A stretch of DNA of 48,932 nt, taken from the NCBI GenBank assembly GCA_036511675.1, contig DATCBU010000093.1, forward strand, positions 1 through 48,932, written 5' to 3'. The position numbers were made by a program, and so were the translations under genes. Below the pieces are notes generated by a model. It worked only from the letters and a program-made list of their open reading frames with translations, ran no database searches and was not told the origin of the DNA. Within the stretch, counting starts at the first letter, position 1. Every line of letters begins with the position of its first letter. This DNA comes from Chersky-840 sp036511675. GTDB taxonomy: Bacteria > Actinomycetota > Acidimicrobiia > Acidimicrobiales > UBA8190. This document shows, piece by piece, positions 17,712-26,470 of this stretch.

Positions 17712-17993
17712 GTGCTGCATGCCTTCGTGCTCATCGACGCCGAGCCCTCCCGCATCGCGGCGCTGGGCGAGAAGCTCTCGGCCACCGACGGGATCACCGA
17801 GGTCTTCTCCGTCGCCGGAGGCGTGGCTGACCTCATCGCCATCGTCCGGGTGCGTCACCACGACGACCTCGTGGACGTGGTGACCAGTCGGATCTCGACG
17901 TTGCCCGGGATCGAGTCGACCACCACGTTGGTGGCGTTCAAGGCCTACAGCCGCCACGATCTCGAGGCCATCTGGGACCTCGGGCCCGCCTGA
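17712..17993 (+). CDS. Stand-alone Lrp/AsnC effector-binding (RAM) domain protein
   Basis: A 93-aa protein made only of the Lrp/AsnC ligand-binding domain (alpha/beta ferredoxin-like): AFVLIDAEPSRIAALGEKL, ITEVFSVAGGVADLIAIVRV, then TSRISTLPGIESTTTLVAFK. There is no helix-turn-helix, so it cannot bind DNA by itself. Such single-domain proteins form oligomers and bind amino acids or similar small ligands. It starts at GTG 17712 and converges with trpD (22 nt apart). A link with tryptophan synthesis is possible from position but not shown. Confidence 0.85.
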   Translation: MLHAFVLIDAEPSRIAALGEKLSATDGITEVFSVAGGVADLIAIVRVRHHDDLVDVVTSRISTLPGIESTTTLVAFKAYSRHDLEAIWDLGPA

Positions 17994-18015
17994 TCGCCCG
18001 CACCCGGCGGGGACC

Positions 18016-19122
18016 TCAGGAGGACCCGGCCGCCGCCTCGTTGGAGACGCGCACCAGGTTCTCGAGCACGTCGTGCGCCGCCCCGGCGTCGATGACCGCG
18101 GCAGCTCGCTCCACCCCTTGCGCCAGATCCACGCTCAACCCCGCCACCACCAGCCCGGCGGCGGCATTGAGCACGGCGATGTCGCGGTGTGGCCCCTTCT
18201 CCCCGTCCAAGACGCGCCGGACCACCTCGGCGTTGGCCGTGGCGTCCCCGCCGCGCAATGCGTCGAGCGATGCCAGGGGCAGACCGAGGTCGGTGGGGTC
18301 GACGCTGGATCGTCGCACCTCGCCGTCGGCGGCGGCGTCGAGAACCGTCGACGGCCCCGTGGTCGACAGCTCGTCGAGGCCGTCGGCACCGTGCACCACC
18401 ATGGCCCGCTGGGCACCGTTGGCCACCAGCACGCGCAGCATCTTGTCAGCCATGCCGGGATCGCTCACGCCCACTACCTGCAGACCGGCCCGAGCCGGGT
18501 TGGCCAGAGGCCCGAGGAAGTTGAAGACCGTGGCCACACCGAGCTCGCGCCGCACCGGGATGGCGAAGCGCATGGCGGGATGAAAGCGCGGCGCGAAGCA
18601 GAACCCGATGCCGACCTCCGCGATGCACCGGGCTACACCGTCGGGGCCGAGGTCGATGACGACACCGAGAGCTTCGAGGACATCGGCCGAGCCCGCCGCC
18701 GAGGAGGCGGCGCGCCCGCCGTGCTTGCACACCCTCGCCCCCGCGCCCGCCACCACGAGCGCGGCCATGGTCGACACGTTGATCGAACGGCTCCGGTCGC
18801 CACCGGTGCCACAGGTGTCCACCACGTCGTTGGGCCGCGCCACGGGCAGCGGCTCGGCATGGGTCAGCATGGCCCGCACCAGACCGGTCATCTCGTCGAC
18901 GGTCTCGCCCTTGATGCGCAGCGCGGTGATGAACGAGGCGATCTGCGCCGGGGTGGCCGCGCCGGCGAGCACCTCGCCCAGCGTGGCGGCGGCCTCGTCG
19001 GCGCTGAGGTCCTGGCGTGCGAACAGGCGGCCCAGGATCGCAGGCCACCCGCCGAGGGCGACGAAGTCGCTCTTGGCCGCCTCGGCACCTCCGTCGTGGT
19101 CGTCTCGGGTCGGGGTGGTCAC
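18016..19122 (-). CDS. trpD: Anthranilate phosphoribosyltransferase
   Basis: Second step of tryptophan synthesis: joins anthranilate to PRPP. The 368 aa contain the helical N-terminal domain (LSADEAAATLGEVLAG) and the catalytic glycosyltransferase III fold: DTCGTGGDRSRSINVST (the GTGGD PRPP/Mg loop), KHGGRAASSAAGSADVLEALG, and FNFLGPLANPA. KHGN is KHGG here, a mild change next to the anthranilate tunnel. The start is GTG 19122, 7 nt after the acyl-CoA dehydrogenase stop, so the two are probably one transcript although their roles do not match. No other trp gene is in the window. Confidence 0.93.
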   Translation of the reverse strand: MTTPTRDDHDGGAEAAKSDFVALGGWPAILGRLFARQDLSADEAAATLGEVLAGAATPAQIASFITALRIKGETVDEMTGLVRAMLTHAEPLPVARPNDVVDTCGTGGDRSRSINVSTMAALVVAGAGARVCKHGGRAASSAAGSADVLEALGVVIDLGPDGVARCIAEVGIGFCFAPRFHPAMRFAIPVRRELGVATVFNFLGPLANPARAGLQVVGVSDPGMADKMLRVLVANGAQRAMVVHGADGLDELSTTGPSTVLDAAADGEVRRSSVDPTDLGLPLASLDALRGGDATANAEVVRRVLDGEKGPHRDIAVLNAAAGLVVAGLSVDLAQGVERAAAVIDAGAAHDVLENLVRVSNEAAAGSS

Positions 19123-19129
19123 CGCCCCA

Positions 19130-20305
19130 TCAGTCCCACCACAGGTCGTGATCGAGGACGCCGCGCGCCACGAGCCCGAGCTGGACCTGGCTCGTGCCTT
19201 CCACGATGGTGAGCTGCTTGGCGTCGCGATACCACTGCTCGGTGGGGTGCTCTTCCATGTACCCGGCCGCGCCGAGCAGTTGCACGGCCAGGCCCGAGGC
19301 CCGGACGGCGAGCTCGGTGGCGTGGTACTTGGCGGCGGAGAGGTACGGCACCCATTCTTTGGTGAACTTGCCCTGATCGGCGAGCCAGGCGGCACGGTAG
19401 GTGAGGAGGCGGGCCGCCTCGAGGTCCACCGCGCACTTGGCGATCTCCCACTGCACGCCCTGGAAGTCGGCGATCGTCTTTCCGAAGGCGGCGCGTTGTT
19501 GGACGTATTCGGTGGCATACATGAGTGCACCCTCGGCCAGCCCGATGCCTCGGGCCGCCACCACGGGGCGCATCGAATTGAGCCCCAGCATGGCCAGGCG
19601 GAAGCCCCCCACCTCGCCGATGACGTTGGTGGCGGGGACACGGACGTCGTCGAGCACCAGCTCACCGGTATCGACACCGCGCACCCCCATCTTGTGGTCG
19701 GTGCGACCAACGTCGACGCCGGGCCAGCTGCGCTCGACGATGAACGCCGTCACCGAGTCATGGGCACGGCTGGTCGGCTCGGCCGTCTTGGCGAACACCG
19801 TGTACCAGTCCGCTTCCCGCACGCCCGACATCCAACACTTGGTGCCGTTCAGCACCCAGCCGTCGGCGCTGTCGGGATCGGGGGTGGCGCGCGTGCGCAT
19901 ACCCATGACGTCGCTCCCCGCCTGCGGCTCCGACAGGCCGAAGGCGGCGCGTGCTGACCCTGAGGCGATGTCGGGAAGGTAGCGCTGCTTCTGCTCCTCG
20001 GTCCCGGCGATCATCACGGGCCCCGTCGGCAGGCGGGTGAGAAGGAGCATGAGGGCGGCGGTGTTGGAGTACTTCGCCACCTCCTCGATGGCGACGGTGA
20101 GCCCCAGGATCCCGGCCCCGGAACCGCCGTACTCCACGGGGATGCACAGACCGAGCAGTCCCGCGTCGCGAAACGCCTCGAAGATGTCGGTGGGATAGGA
20201 CCCGCTGCGGTCGATGTCGCGCGCCCGGGGCTTGACCTTGTCGCGGGCTAGGCGGCGGACCGTGGCCTGGAGTTCAGCCAGCTCGGGCGAGAGATCGAAA
20301 TCCAT
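19130..20305 (-). CDS. Acyl-CoA dehydrogenase
   Basis: A 391-aa FAD enzyme making the alpha,beta-double bond in an acyl-CoA and passing electrons to ETF. It shows DFDLSPELAELQATVRRLA, the EYGGSGAGILG loop, FGLSEPQAGSDVMGM, NGTKCWMSG, and at the C-terminus IVEGTSQVQ, whose Glu is the usual catalytic base position of the short/medium-chain type. ATG 20305 has TAGCCT 6 nt upstream and no Shine-Dalgarno. Chain preference cannot be read from the sequence. It lies between a RidA-like gene and trpD. Confidence 0.93.
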   Translation of the reverse strand: MDFDLSPELAELQATVRRLARDKVKPRARDIDRSGSYPTDIFEAFRDAGLLGLCIPVEYGGSGAGILGLTVAIEEVAKYSNTAALMLLLTRLPTGPVMIAGTEEQKQRYLPDIASGSARAAFGLSEPQAGSDVMGMRTRATPDPDSADGWVLNGTKCWMSGVREADWYTVFAKTAEPTSRAHDSVTAFIVERSWPGVDVGRTDHKMGVRGVDTGELVLDDVRVPATNVIGEVGGFRLAMLGLNSMRPVVAARGIGLAEGALMYATEYVQQRAAFGKTIADFQGVQWEIAKCAVDLEAARLLTYRAAWLADQGKFTKEWVPYLSAAKYHATELAVRASGLAVQLLGAAGYMEEHPTEQWYRDAKQLTIVEGTSQVQLGLVARGVLDHDLWWD

Positions 20306-20311
20306 CGTCGG

Positions 20312-20317
20312 AGGCTA
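20312..20317 (-). promoter_or_regulatory. Candidate -10 element for the acyl-CoA dehydrogenase gene
   Basis: TAGCCT (minus strand) lies 6 nt before the ATG at 20305. Confidence 0.45.
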
Positions 20318-20333
20318 CGCCGCCCGGCGGAGG

Positions 20334-20807
20334 CTATGCCTCCGGGCGCAGGGCCACGGTCACTTCGATCTCGACCGCGCCGCCCCGCGGCAGTGCCGCC
20401 ACCCCGATGGCGGAGCGGGTGTGGCGACCGTCTTCGCCGAAGACGCGGTGAAGCAGCCGGCTCGCCCCGTCCACCACGGCGGGTTGTTCGTGGAAGTCCG
20501 GTGTCGAGGCGACGAAGCCGGTGACGGTGAGGATCCGGGCCACGCGGTCGAGGCTGCCGAGCTCGAGTTCGAGCACCGCCAGGGCGTTGAGCGCGCACAC
20601 CTCGGCCGCTTCGGCACCTTGGGCCACGGTGACATCGGCACCGAGCGTGCCCACGCAGGTGAGGTGGCCGTCGATGCGCGGCAATTGACCCGATGTCCGG
20701 GCCACATCCCCGTGCACGACCACGGCGTCGAGTGGGTCGTGCGGGGGATGGGGACCGTAAAGGGTCAGGCCGAGCGATGCCAGGCGCTGGGTGATGCGTC
20801 CGCTCAC
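20334..20807 (-). CDS. RidA/YjgF-family protein
   Basis: A 157-aa member of the RidA superfamily (enamine/imine deaminases and relatives), close to the YjgF-like group with a Leu-rich N-terminus: RITQRLASLGLTLYGPHPP, then VARTSGQLPRIDG, ALNALAVLELELGSLDRVARILTVTGFV, and the end GVAALPRGGAVEIEVTVAL. The archetypal Arg105 region reads SAIGVAALPRGG, without the usual RxxVxxxxLP arginine at the same place, so deaminase activity is uncertain. GTG 20807 has TACGCT 6 nt upstream. Confidence 0.83.
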   Translation of the reverse strand: MSGRITQRLASLGLTLYGPHPPHDPLDAVVVHGDVARTSGQLPRIDGHLTCVGTLGADVTVAQGAEAAEVCALNALAVLELELGSLDRVARILTVTGFVASTPDFHEQPAVVDGASRLLHRVFGEDGRHTRSAIGVAALPRGGAVEIEVTVALRPEA

Positions 20808-20813
20808 GGCGGC

Positions 20814-20819
20814 AGCGTA
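20814..20819 (-). promoter_or_regulatory. Candidate -10 element for the RidA-like gene
   Basis: TACGCT (minus strand) lies 6 nt before the GTG at 20807. Confidence 0.45.
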
Positions 20820-20830
20820 GAGGCCGGTAC

Positions 20831-21073
20831 TCAGGCCGACTTGCGACGCTGCCTCAGGATCCGCCGACGCTCGCGCTCGGTGGCTCCACCCCAGACGCCC
20901 TCGCGCTCGCGATTCGCCAGCGCGTGCTCGAGGCACGCCTGGCGGACCGGGCATACGGCGCAGATCACCTTGGCCTCTTCGGCGTCCTCATCGGACACCG
21001 GGAAAAAGGTCTCAGGGTCGATTCCCTGGCAGGCGGCTCTCTTGCGCCAACTGGCGACGGAGGGGGCGGTCAT
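20831..21073 (-). CDS. WhiB-family Fe-S transcription factor
   Basis: An 80-aa WhiB-like regulator, found almost only in Actinomycetota. The four cluster cysteines are present (AACQG, then VICAVC with C-x2-C, then ACLEHA), followed by the turn GVWGGATERERRR and a basic DNA-binding tail LRQRRKSA. FFPVSDED resembles the common FFP motif. ATG 21073 was chosen because GAGGAAG stands 8 nt upstream; a GTG at 21094 overlaps no ribosome site. It cannot be matched to a numbered WhiB. A leader of about 40 nt and an upstream 16-nt motif (21145-21160) are described separately. Confidence 0.93.
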   Translation of the reverse strand: MTAPSVASWRKRAACQGIDPETFFPVSDEDAEEAKVICAVCPVRQACLEHALANREREGVWGGATERERRRILRQRRKSA

Positions 21074-21117
21074 TGGAGTCACTTCCTCAAGCACTCTGTG
21101 TGGTTGTATTTTCTCTT

Positions 21118-21123
21118 ATTGTA
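21118..21123 (-). promoter_or_regulatory. Candidate -10 element of whiB
   Basis: TACAAT on the minus strand, about 44 nt before the whiB ATG, in an unusually AT-rich stretch (21090-21130). Unlike most genes here, whiB then has a leader with a Shine-Dalgarno. Confidence 0.5.
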
Positions 21124-21144
21124 GGGATTTCCGCCAATAGCCCA

Positions 21145-21160
21145 GTGACCAGGGACAATG
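21145..21160 (-). promoter_or_regulatory. 16-nt motif upstream of whiB, shared with moxR
   Basis: Read in the direction of whiB it is CATTGTCCCTGGTCAC. The same word with A for C at position 14 stands before moxR at 27936-27951 in the same gene orientation. Here it also overlaps an inverted repeat, GGGAC-4 nt-GTCCC at 21152-21165. It is 21 nt upstream of the -10 candidate, where an activator or an alternative -35 could act. Confidence 0.55.
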
Positions 21161-21323
21161 GTCCCCTCAAAGGAGAATCAGCGGAGCAACAAGTATCGCG
21201 CACGCTCGGGACCGTGTAAAGAACACCCAGGTCACCCGGCGCCTTCTCGACCGGCACTGACCCGCTCGGCCTGGCCCTGGGCCCCGGGAACCGGCCTTAA
21301 AGGCGCAGGTGAGAGCCTTTGCA

Positions 21324-21944
21324 TCAGGGTCGGAGGTCGGTCAGAAGCTCCGCCCGGACAATTTCGGACAACAGGGATTCGGCGCGGTACTCGGGGTGGT
21401 CGACCGCCAGGGTCACGGGGCCCGTGGCGAACCGCTCCACCTGGTCAGGACCGAAAGCGAACCGGATGTAGTGCACCGACGCCGTGATGTCGGGTCGGGT
21501 CAGGGCTTCCTCGTGGGCGGCCTCGGGCACAGCCCGCACCACCGCTCCGGCGGGCAGCCGAAGGAGCACGGCGTGCTCGATCCCCACCAGCCGGGGGAGC
21601 CAGTCCCGCATGGCGTCCTCCCCGGTCAGCTCGATGAACAGCGTCGCCGACAGCTCGCCGGGCTCGGGGATGAGGGCGTTGTAGACGTCGAGCTCCTTCT
21701 GGATCTGCTCGTCGGAGACCATCTTCTCGGCCCGGGCCATCTCCTGGATCTGGGAGCGCATGGTCTCGCGGTTCTCGAACACGAGCGACACGATGGACCC
21801 CACCGCCACCCGCCGGCGTCGCTTGAGCTCGATGACCTGGCGACGATACGACTCGCGGTCACGCTCATAGGCGCGCAGATCGGCGATGTCGCCCAGGTTC
21901 AGCATCCGGGAGTGGGCGTTCAATTCCACCTGCTCCTGTTCCAT
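21324..21944 (-). CDS. DUF3501 family protein
   Basis: A 206-aa protein of DUF3501. It begins RMLNLGDIADLRAYERDRESYRRQVIELKRRRRVAVG and continues SLVFENRETMRSQIQEMARAEK, both typical for the family. In many bacteria it sits beside rubrerythrin and a large 4Fe-4S (COG0247) protein, pointing to peroxide or redox stress. Here the rubrerythrin gene is 114 nt upstream on the same strand, but the Fe-S gene is missing. ATG 21944 was chosen over an upstream ATG (21986), which adds 14 residues unlike the family. The biochemical role is unknown. Confidence 0.83.
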   Translation of the reverse strand: MEQEQVELNAHSRMLNLGDIADLRAYERDRESYRRQVIELKRRRRVAVGSIVSLVFENRETMRSQIQEMARAEKMVSDEQIQKELDVYNALIPEPGELSATLFIELTGEDAMRDWLPRLVGIEHAVLLRLPAGAVVRAVPEAAHEEALTRPDITASVHYIRFAFGPDQVERFATGPVTLAVDHPEYRAESLLSEIVRAELLTDLRP

Positions 21945-22058
21945 CGTGTCTGTGTTCCCACATGCGTCGGCGGTCCGGAACACCATGGACCGGCCCGCGC
22001 CCGGATCGTCACCGGCGCACGCGCCGATCGCACCGCTGCGGTAAGCGGCACGAGTTCC

Positions 22059-22478
<420 letters not shown>

Positions 22479-22510
22479 GGTGTTCCCTTTCTCCTTCATC
22501 GGTTGTGGTG

Positions 22511-22528
22511 TTCGGATCGGTGATCGAA
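22511..22528. promoter_or_regulatory. Imperfect inverted repeat upstream of rubrerythrin
   Basis: TTCGGATC-3 nt-GATCGAA, a near-palindrome with one extra base in the left arm, 33 nt before the rubrerythrin start. It could be a regulator site, but its sequence does not match the palindrome in front of the fur gene. Confidence 0.25.
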
Positions 22529-22557
22529 TGGCGCTTCGAGTGCTCCGGTTCCCGTGC

Positions 22558-23022
22558 TCAGGCCCGGGCCGTCGCCTTCAACCCGGCTGACGGAGTACGG
22601 CGCGCGCGCCGACAGTCTCGACAACGTCCGCGGAAGACGACTTCGGCATCACCGACGTCGAAGCCTTCGTCCGCACCGGTCGGCACGGTGACGCCGCTGA
22701 AGTCGGCGTGGAGGTCGCGCACCTTGCCGCAGCCGCGACACACCAGATGGTGGTGGACCCCGTCCACGTTGGGGTCGAACCGCGTCATGCCCGTCCCGAG
22801 GTCGAGGGCGGCGATCTCTCCCATGGCGGCCAACTCGTGCAGCGTCTGGTACACGGTCTTGAGCGAGATCGTTTCCATCTCGGTCTTGGCCGCGGCGTGG
22901 ATCGACTCGGCCGTGGGATGGCTCACATCGCCGTGCAGCACCCGGAAGATGCACTGGCGTTGGGCGGTGATCTTGCGTCCCTGGGCTCGGAACAGCGCGC
23001 TGAGCTCTTCGGGGGATCGCAT
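22558..23022 (-). CDS. Fur-family regulator (PerR-like)
   Basis: A 154-aa metal-dependent repressor. The winged helix is FRAQGRKITAQRQCIFRVLHG ... ISLKTVYQTLHELAAMGEI. The dimer domain has HHHLVCRGCGKVRDLHAD with the first C-x2-C, and CRDC near the end as the second, together the structural zinc site. The HHH cluster gives the regulatory metal ligands. Its position directly upstream of rubrerythrin and DUF3501 suggests a PerR role (peroxide sensing), but iron or zinc sensing cannot be excluded. ATG 23022 is only about 11 nt after a good -10, so the transcript is nearly leaderless. Confidence 0.92.
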   Translation of the reverse strand: MRSPEELSALFRAQGRKITAQRQCIFRVLHGDVSHPTAESIHAAAKTEMETISLKTVYQTLHELAAMGEIAALDLGTGMTRFDPNVDGVHHHLVCRGCGKVRDLHADFSGVTVPTGADEGFDVGDAEVVFRGRCRDCRRARRTPSAGLKATARA

Positions 23023-23033
23023 AGCAGCGCCGA

Positions 23034-23062
23034 CGATAACACCAATGATTGTTTCTTGACAA
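23034..23062 (-). promoter_or_regulatory. Promoter of the fur/perR-like gene
   Basis: On the minus strand: -35 TTGTCA (23057-23062), a 17-nt spacer, then -10 TTATCG (23034-23039). The ATG follows at 23022. The -35 sits inside the palindrome at 23058-23070, an ideal place for autorepression. Confidence 0.6.
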
Positions 23063-23070
23063 CCGTTGTC
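23058..23070. promoter_or_regulatory. Palindromic operator candidate between fur and glpD
   Basis: GACAAC-C-GTTGTC, a perfect 6-bp inverted repeat around one base, with a further matching T/A pair outside it. It covers the -35 of the fur gene and lies 88 nt before glpD. The geometry suits a dimeric regulator; the sequence is not the classic E. coli Fur box. Confidence 0.5.
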
Positions 23071-23157
23071 GAAATCTCGCGTTGCGGCGTCCCGGGGACA
23101 CTCGGGGTGAGCGTCGGGGCGCCCGGTGCCCGTTCCCGGCTGTGGCAGGCTGGCTTG

Positions 23158-24906
23158 GTGTCGTCGGCCCGCGCCTCAGTCCCCCCGGCGCGAGGCAATT
23201 TCGACCGGGCCGAGGCACTGCGCCGGCTCGGTGACGAGACCTTCGACGTGCTCGTGATCGGCGGTGGGATCACCGGGGCCGGCGTGGCGCTCGACGCCGC
23301 CTCCCGGGGGCTGCGCACGGCGCTGGTGGAGCGCCACGACTTCGCCTCGGGAACGTCGTCGAAGTCCTCGAAGATGGTGCACGGGGGCCTGCGCTATCTC
23401 CAGCAGCGAGACTTCCGGCTCGTCTACGAGGCACTCCACGAACGCCAGCGGCTGCTCGAGAACGCGCCACATCTGGTCACCCCGCTGCCGTTCCTCATCC
23501 CGTTGTTCGGCCGCGACGGGATCGTGAGCAAGGGCGTGGCCCGCACCTATGCCACCGCCCTCACTCTCTACGACCTGACCGGCGGCCTCCGCATCGGCAA
23601 GCGCCACCGGCGCATCGGCCAGGCCGAGACCCTCGCCCACCTCCCGACCCTGCGCACCGACCGACTGGTGGCGGGCTTCATCTACTACGACGCCCGGGCC
23701 GACGACGCCAGGCTGACCCTCGCCATCGCCCGCACGGCCGCGCTCGACCACGGGGCCGTGGTGGCCAACTACTCGGAAGTGACGAGCCTGGTCACCGACG
23801 CATCGGGTGTGGTGCGCGGCGCCCGGGTGCGCCCGGCGGTACCGGGCGCCAACGCCGACAGCTCTCCGGGCGAGTTCGAGGTGCGGGCCCAGGTCGTGGT
23901 CAACGCCACCGGTGTGTGGGCCGACGAGGTCCGGGCCCTGGACGAGTCGTCGCACCCCCACTCGATCCGGCCCGCCAAAGGGATCCACATCACCGTGTCG
24001 CGCTCGAAGCTCCCCGCCGACATCGCGGCGGTGATCCCCGTGCCCAAAGACCGACGGTCGATCTTCGTGGTGCCGTGGCCCGACGGCAACGACGTCTACC
24101 TGGGGACCACCGATACCGACTGGCAGGGACCGCTCGACGACCCTGCGTGTCTCCCCGAAGACGTCGACTACGTCCTGGACGCCACCAACGGCGTGGTGAC
24201 CGAGCCCATCGGGCGTGCCGACGTCACCGCGGTGTGGGCTGGCCTGCGCCCGCTCCTGGATCGCGCCGAGGGCCACCACGTGAGCGAGCGCACCGCCGAT
24301 CTCTCGCGCCGGCACACCGTACGCGTCTCGCCCCACGGCATGATCACGGTGACAGGGGGCAAGCTCACCACGTACCGGCGGATGGCCGAGGACACCGTCG
24401 ACGCCGTGGTCAAGGGCCTCGGGTCCCGAGCCTCGTCGCACACGCACCGGTGCCGGACCAAGCGCCTGGCGCTGCACGGCGCGGCGGGGCTCGAGGAGCT
24501 GCGTCGACCGGCGGCGGCGGCGCGCTGGGGCATCGACGACGACGTCCTGTCGGCACTGGTGGGCCGCCACGGCGGCGACACGCCGGCCGTGCTCGACCTG
24601 GCCTCGGGCCGCCCCGAGCTCCTCGAACCTCTCGTCCCCGGCCTCCCCCATCTGCGCGCCGAGGCCCTGTGGGCGGTCCGCCACGAGATGGCCATGACCG
24701 TCGACGACGTCCTGTCGCGCCGCACCCGCAGCGTATTGCGGCGGGCCCTGGCCGCGGCCGAGGCCGCCCCCGCCGTGGCCGAGCTCCTGGCACCGGAGTG
24801 GGGCCGTGCCCCTGCCGAGGCGGCGCGCGGTGCGGCCACATTCGCCGACCAGGCCCGGCACGACCTGGCCCGCGCCGGGCTCGATCCCGTGAGCTCGACC
24901 CCGTGA
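23158..24906 (+). CDS. glpD: Aerobic glycerol-3-phosphate dehydrogenase
   Basis: A 582-aa FAD enzyme of the inner membrane face that oxidises glycerol-3-phosphate to DHAP and feeds electrons to quinone. It has the FAD loop VLVIGGGITGAGVALDAASRG, then DFASGTSSKSSKMVHGGLRYL, the VVNATGVWAD block, GIHITVSRSKLP, YLGTTDTDWQG, and TVTGGKLTTYRRMAEDT, plus the C-terminal DAO_C helical domain with WAVRHEMAMTVDDVLSRRTR. GTG 23158 has CAGGCT 6 nt upstream. First gene of an apparent operon with the AGPS-like oxidase (13-nt gap) and a second kinase. Confidence 0.93.
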   Translation: MSSARASVPPARGNFDRAEALRRLGDETFDVLVIGGGITGAGVALDAASRGLRTALVERHDFASGTSSKSSKMVHGGLRYLQQRDFRLVYEALHERQRLLENAPHLVTPLPFLIPLFGRDGIVSKGVARTYATALTLYDLTGGLRIGKRHRRIGQAETLAHLPTLRTDRLVAGFIYYDARADDARLTLAIARTAALDHGAVVANYSEVTSLVTDASGVVRGARVRPAVPGANADSSPGEFEVRAQVVVNATGVWADEVRALDESSHPHSIRPAKGIHITVSRSKLPADIAAVIPVPKDRRSIFVVPWPDGNDVYLGTTDTDWQGPLDDPACLPEDVDYVLDATNGVVTEPIGRADVTAVWAGLRPLLDRAEGHHVSERTADLSRRHTVRVSPHGMITVTGGKLTTYRRMAEDTVDAVVKGLGSRASSHTHRCRTKRLALHGAAGLEELRRPAAAARWGIDDDVLSALVGRHGGDTPAVLDLASGRPELLEPLVPGLPHLRAEALWAVRHEMAMTVDDVLSRRTRSVLRRALAAAEAAPAVAELLAPEWGRAPAEAARGAATFADQARHDLARAGLDPVSSTP

Positions 24907-24919
24907 CGGACGCGTCCGC

Positions 24920-26470
24920 GTGACCGGCACCCCCACACCGGTCACGCCCATCGACGCGTCGCCGTCCGAGGTGGGCGATCGGATCGTCGGGCCGCGCGTG
25001 CCCGTCGGCGACGAGCTCCTCCAACGCCTTCGGGGAGTGTGCGCGGACGTGACCCTCGACGACGCGGCACGGGCCGAGGCGGGACGGGACTGGTGGCCCC
25101 TCGCCATCCGGTGGGCCATGCGCGGTGCGGTCCCCGCCCGTCCGGCGGTGGTGGCCCGCCCCACCGACGCCGGCCAAGTGGCGGCGGTGCTGGGCGCCTG
25201 TCACGACGCCCGGGTCCCTGTCACTGCCGTAGCCGGTCGATCAGGGGTGTGCGGCTCGAGCATCCCGTTGTTCGGGGGGGTGTCGCTCGACCTGTGCGGC
25301 CTGGCGGGCATCGTCGACGTCGACACCACGTCGCTGTTGGCCAACGTCCTGCCGGGAACCTTCGGCCCCGATCTCGAGGCGGGGCTCCGGGTGCACGACG
25401 TCACGCTCGGGCACTGGCCGCAGTCGATGGACCTGTCGACCATGGGCGGCTGGGTGGCGTGTCGCGGCGCAGGGCAGTACTCCACCCGCTACGGAAAGAT
25501 CGAGGACATGGTCACCGGCCTCGAGGTGGCCCTGGCCGACGGGCGCGTCATCCGGACCGGGGGTTCGGGCCCGCGCGCCGCTCTCGGTCCCGACCTGTCG
25601 CAGCTGTTCATCGGGTCCGAGGGCACCCTGGGGGTCATCACCGAGGCCCAGGTGCGCCTGCATCCACTGCCCCCGGCCGAGAGCCGGCGTGCCTACGGCT
25701 TTCCCGGCTTCGCCGAGGGCCTCGAGGTGTGCCGCCGGATCCTGCGGCGCGGCGCCACCCCGGCGGTGCTGCGGCTCTACGACCACACCGAGTCGACCCG
25801 GAACTTCGACCTGGTCGACCAGAGCGCGCTCGTGGTCCTCGACGAAGCCGACGACGCGCTGCTGGGCGCCACGCTGGCGATCGTCGACGCCGAGTGTGCG
25901 GTCGGCGGCGGCGCGGCCCTCGACGAGGCCATCGTCGAGCGCTGGGTAGGGCATAGAAACGACGTCTCGGCCCTGGCTCCGTTGTACCGGGCCGGGATCG
26001 TCGTCGACACCATCGAGATCGCGGCGCGATGGTCGACTCTGCCCATGCTCTACGACACCTGTGTGTCGGCACTGCTCGAGATCGACGGCACCCTGGCCGC
26101 CTCGGCGCACCAGAGCCACGCCTATGTCGACGGCGCCTGTCTGTATTTCACCTTCGCGGGGCGCATGCCCGATCGACCGTCGGCCGCGTCGGGAGACACC
26201 CCGGTGCCCACCGATGCCGAGGCCGATGCCTGGGCCGAGCAGTTCTACAACTCGGCGTGGCGCGTCGTGATGGACACCGTGCGCGCCCACGGGGGTGCCA
26301 TCAGCCACCACCACGGGGTCGGCATCAACCGGGGCCGGTTCATGGCCGATGCCCTGGGCGGCGCCTTCGACGTGCTCGTGGGCCTCAAAGAGAGCCTCGA
26401 CCCCCGGGGGATCCTCAACCCGGGGAAGCTCGGACTTCCGTCCCCCTTCGGCGAGATCGCTTGGCCATGA
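24920..26470 (+). CDS. FAD-linked oxidase, alkyl-DHAP-synthase (AGPS)-like
   Basis: A 516-aa protein of the VAO/PCMH flavoprotein family. It matches alkyldihydroxyacetonephosphate synthase better than glycolate oxidase: GHWPQSMDLSTMGGWVACRG, YGKIEDMVTGLEV, GPDLSQLFIGSEGTLGVITE, and the late HHHGVGINRGRF followed by LKESLDPRGILNPGKLG. AGPS swaps the acyl chain of acyl-DHAP for a fatty alcohol, making an ether lipid. Bacterial relatives beside glpD/glpK may instead oxidise a glycerol-type substrate. GTG 24920; its end overlaps the next gene by 4 nt (ATGA), a sign of coupled translation. Confidence 0.85.
   Translation: MTGTPTPVTPIDASPSEVGDRIVGPRVPVGDELLQRLRGVCADVTLDDAARAEAGRDWWPLAIRWAMRGAVPARPAVVARPTDAGQVAAVLGACHDARVPVTAVAGRSGVCGSSIPLFGGVSLDLCGLAGIVDVDTTSLLANVLPGTFGPDLEAGLRVHDVTLGHWPQSMDLSTMGGWVACRGAGQYSTRYGKIEDMVTGLEVALADGRVIRTGGSGPRAALGPDLSQLFIGSEGTLGVITEAQVRLHPLPPAESRRAYGFPGFAEGLEVCRRILRRGATPAVLRLYDHTESTRNFDLVDQSALVVLDEADDALLGATLAIVDAECAVGGGAALDEAIVERWVGHRNDVSALAPLYRAGIVVDTIEIAARWSTLPMLYDTCVSALLEIDGTLAASAHQSHAYVDGACLYFTFAGRMPDRPSAASGDTPVPTDAEADAWAEQFYNSAWRVVMDTVRAHGGAISHHHGVGINRGRFMADALGGAFDVLVGLKESLDPRGILNPGKLGLPSPFGEIAWP

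Noticed and set aside
23176..25164. 662-codon minus-strand open frame
   Set aside because: It is antisense to glpD and the AGPS-like gene, which have clear motifs; its own translation is His/Arg/Gly-rich and without motifs.
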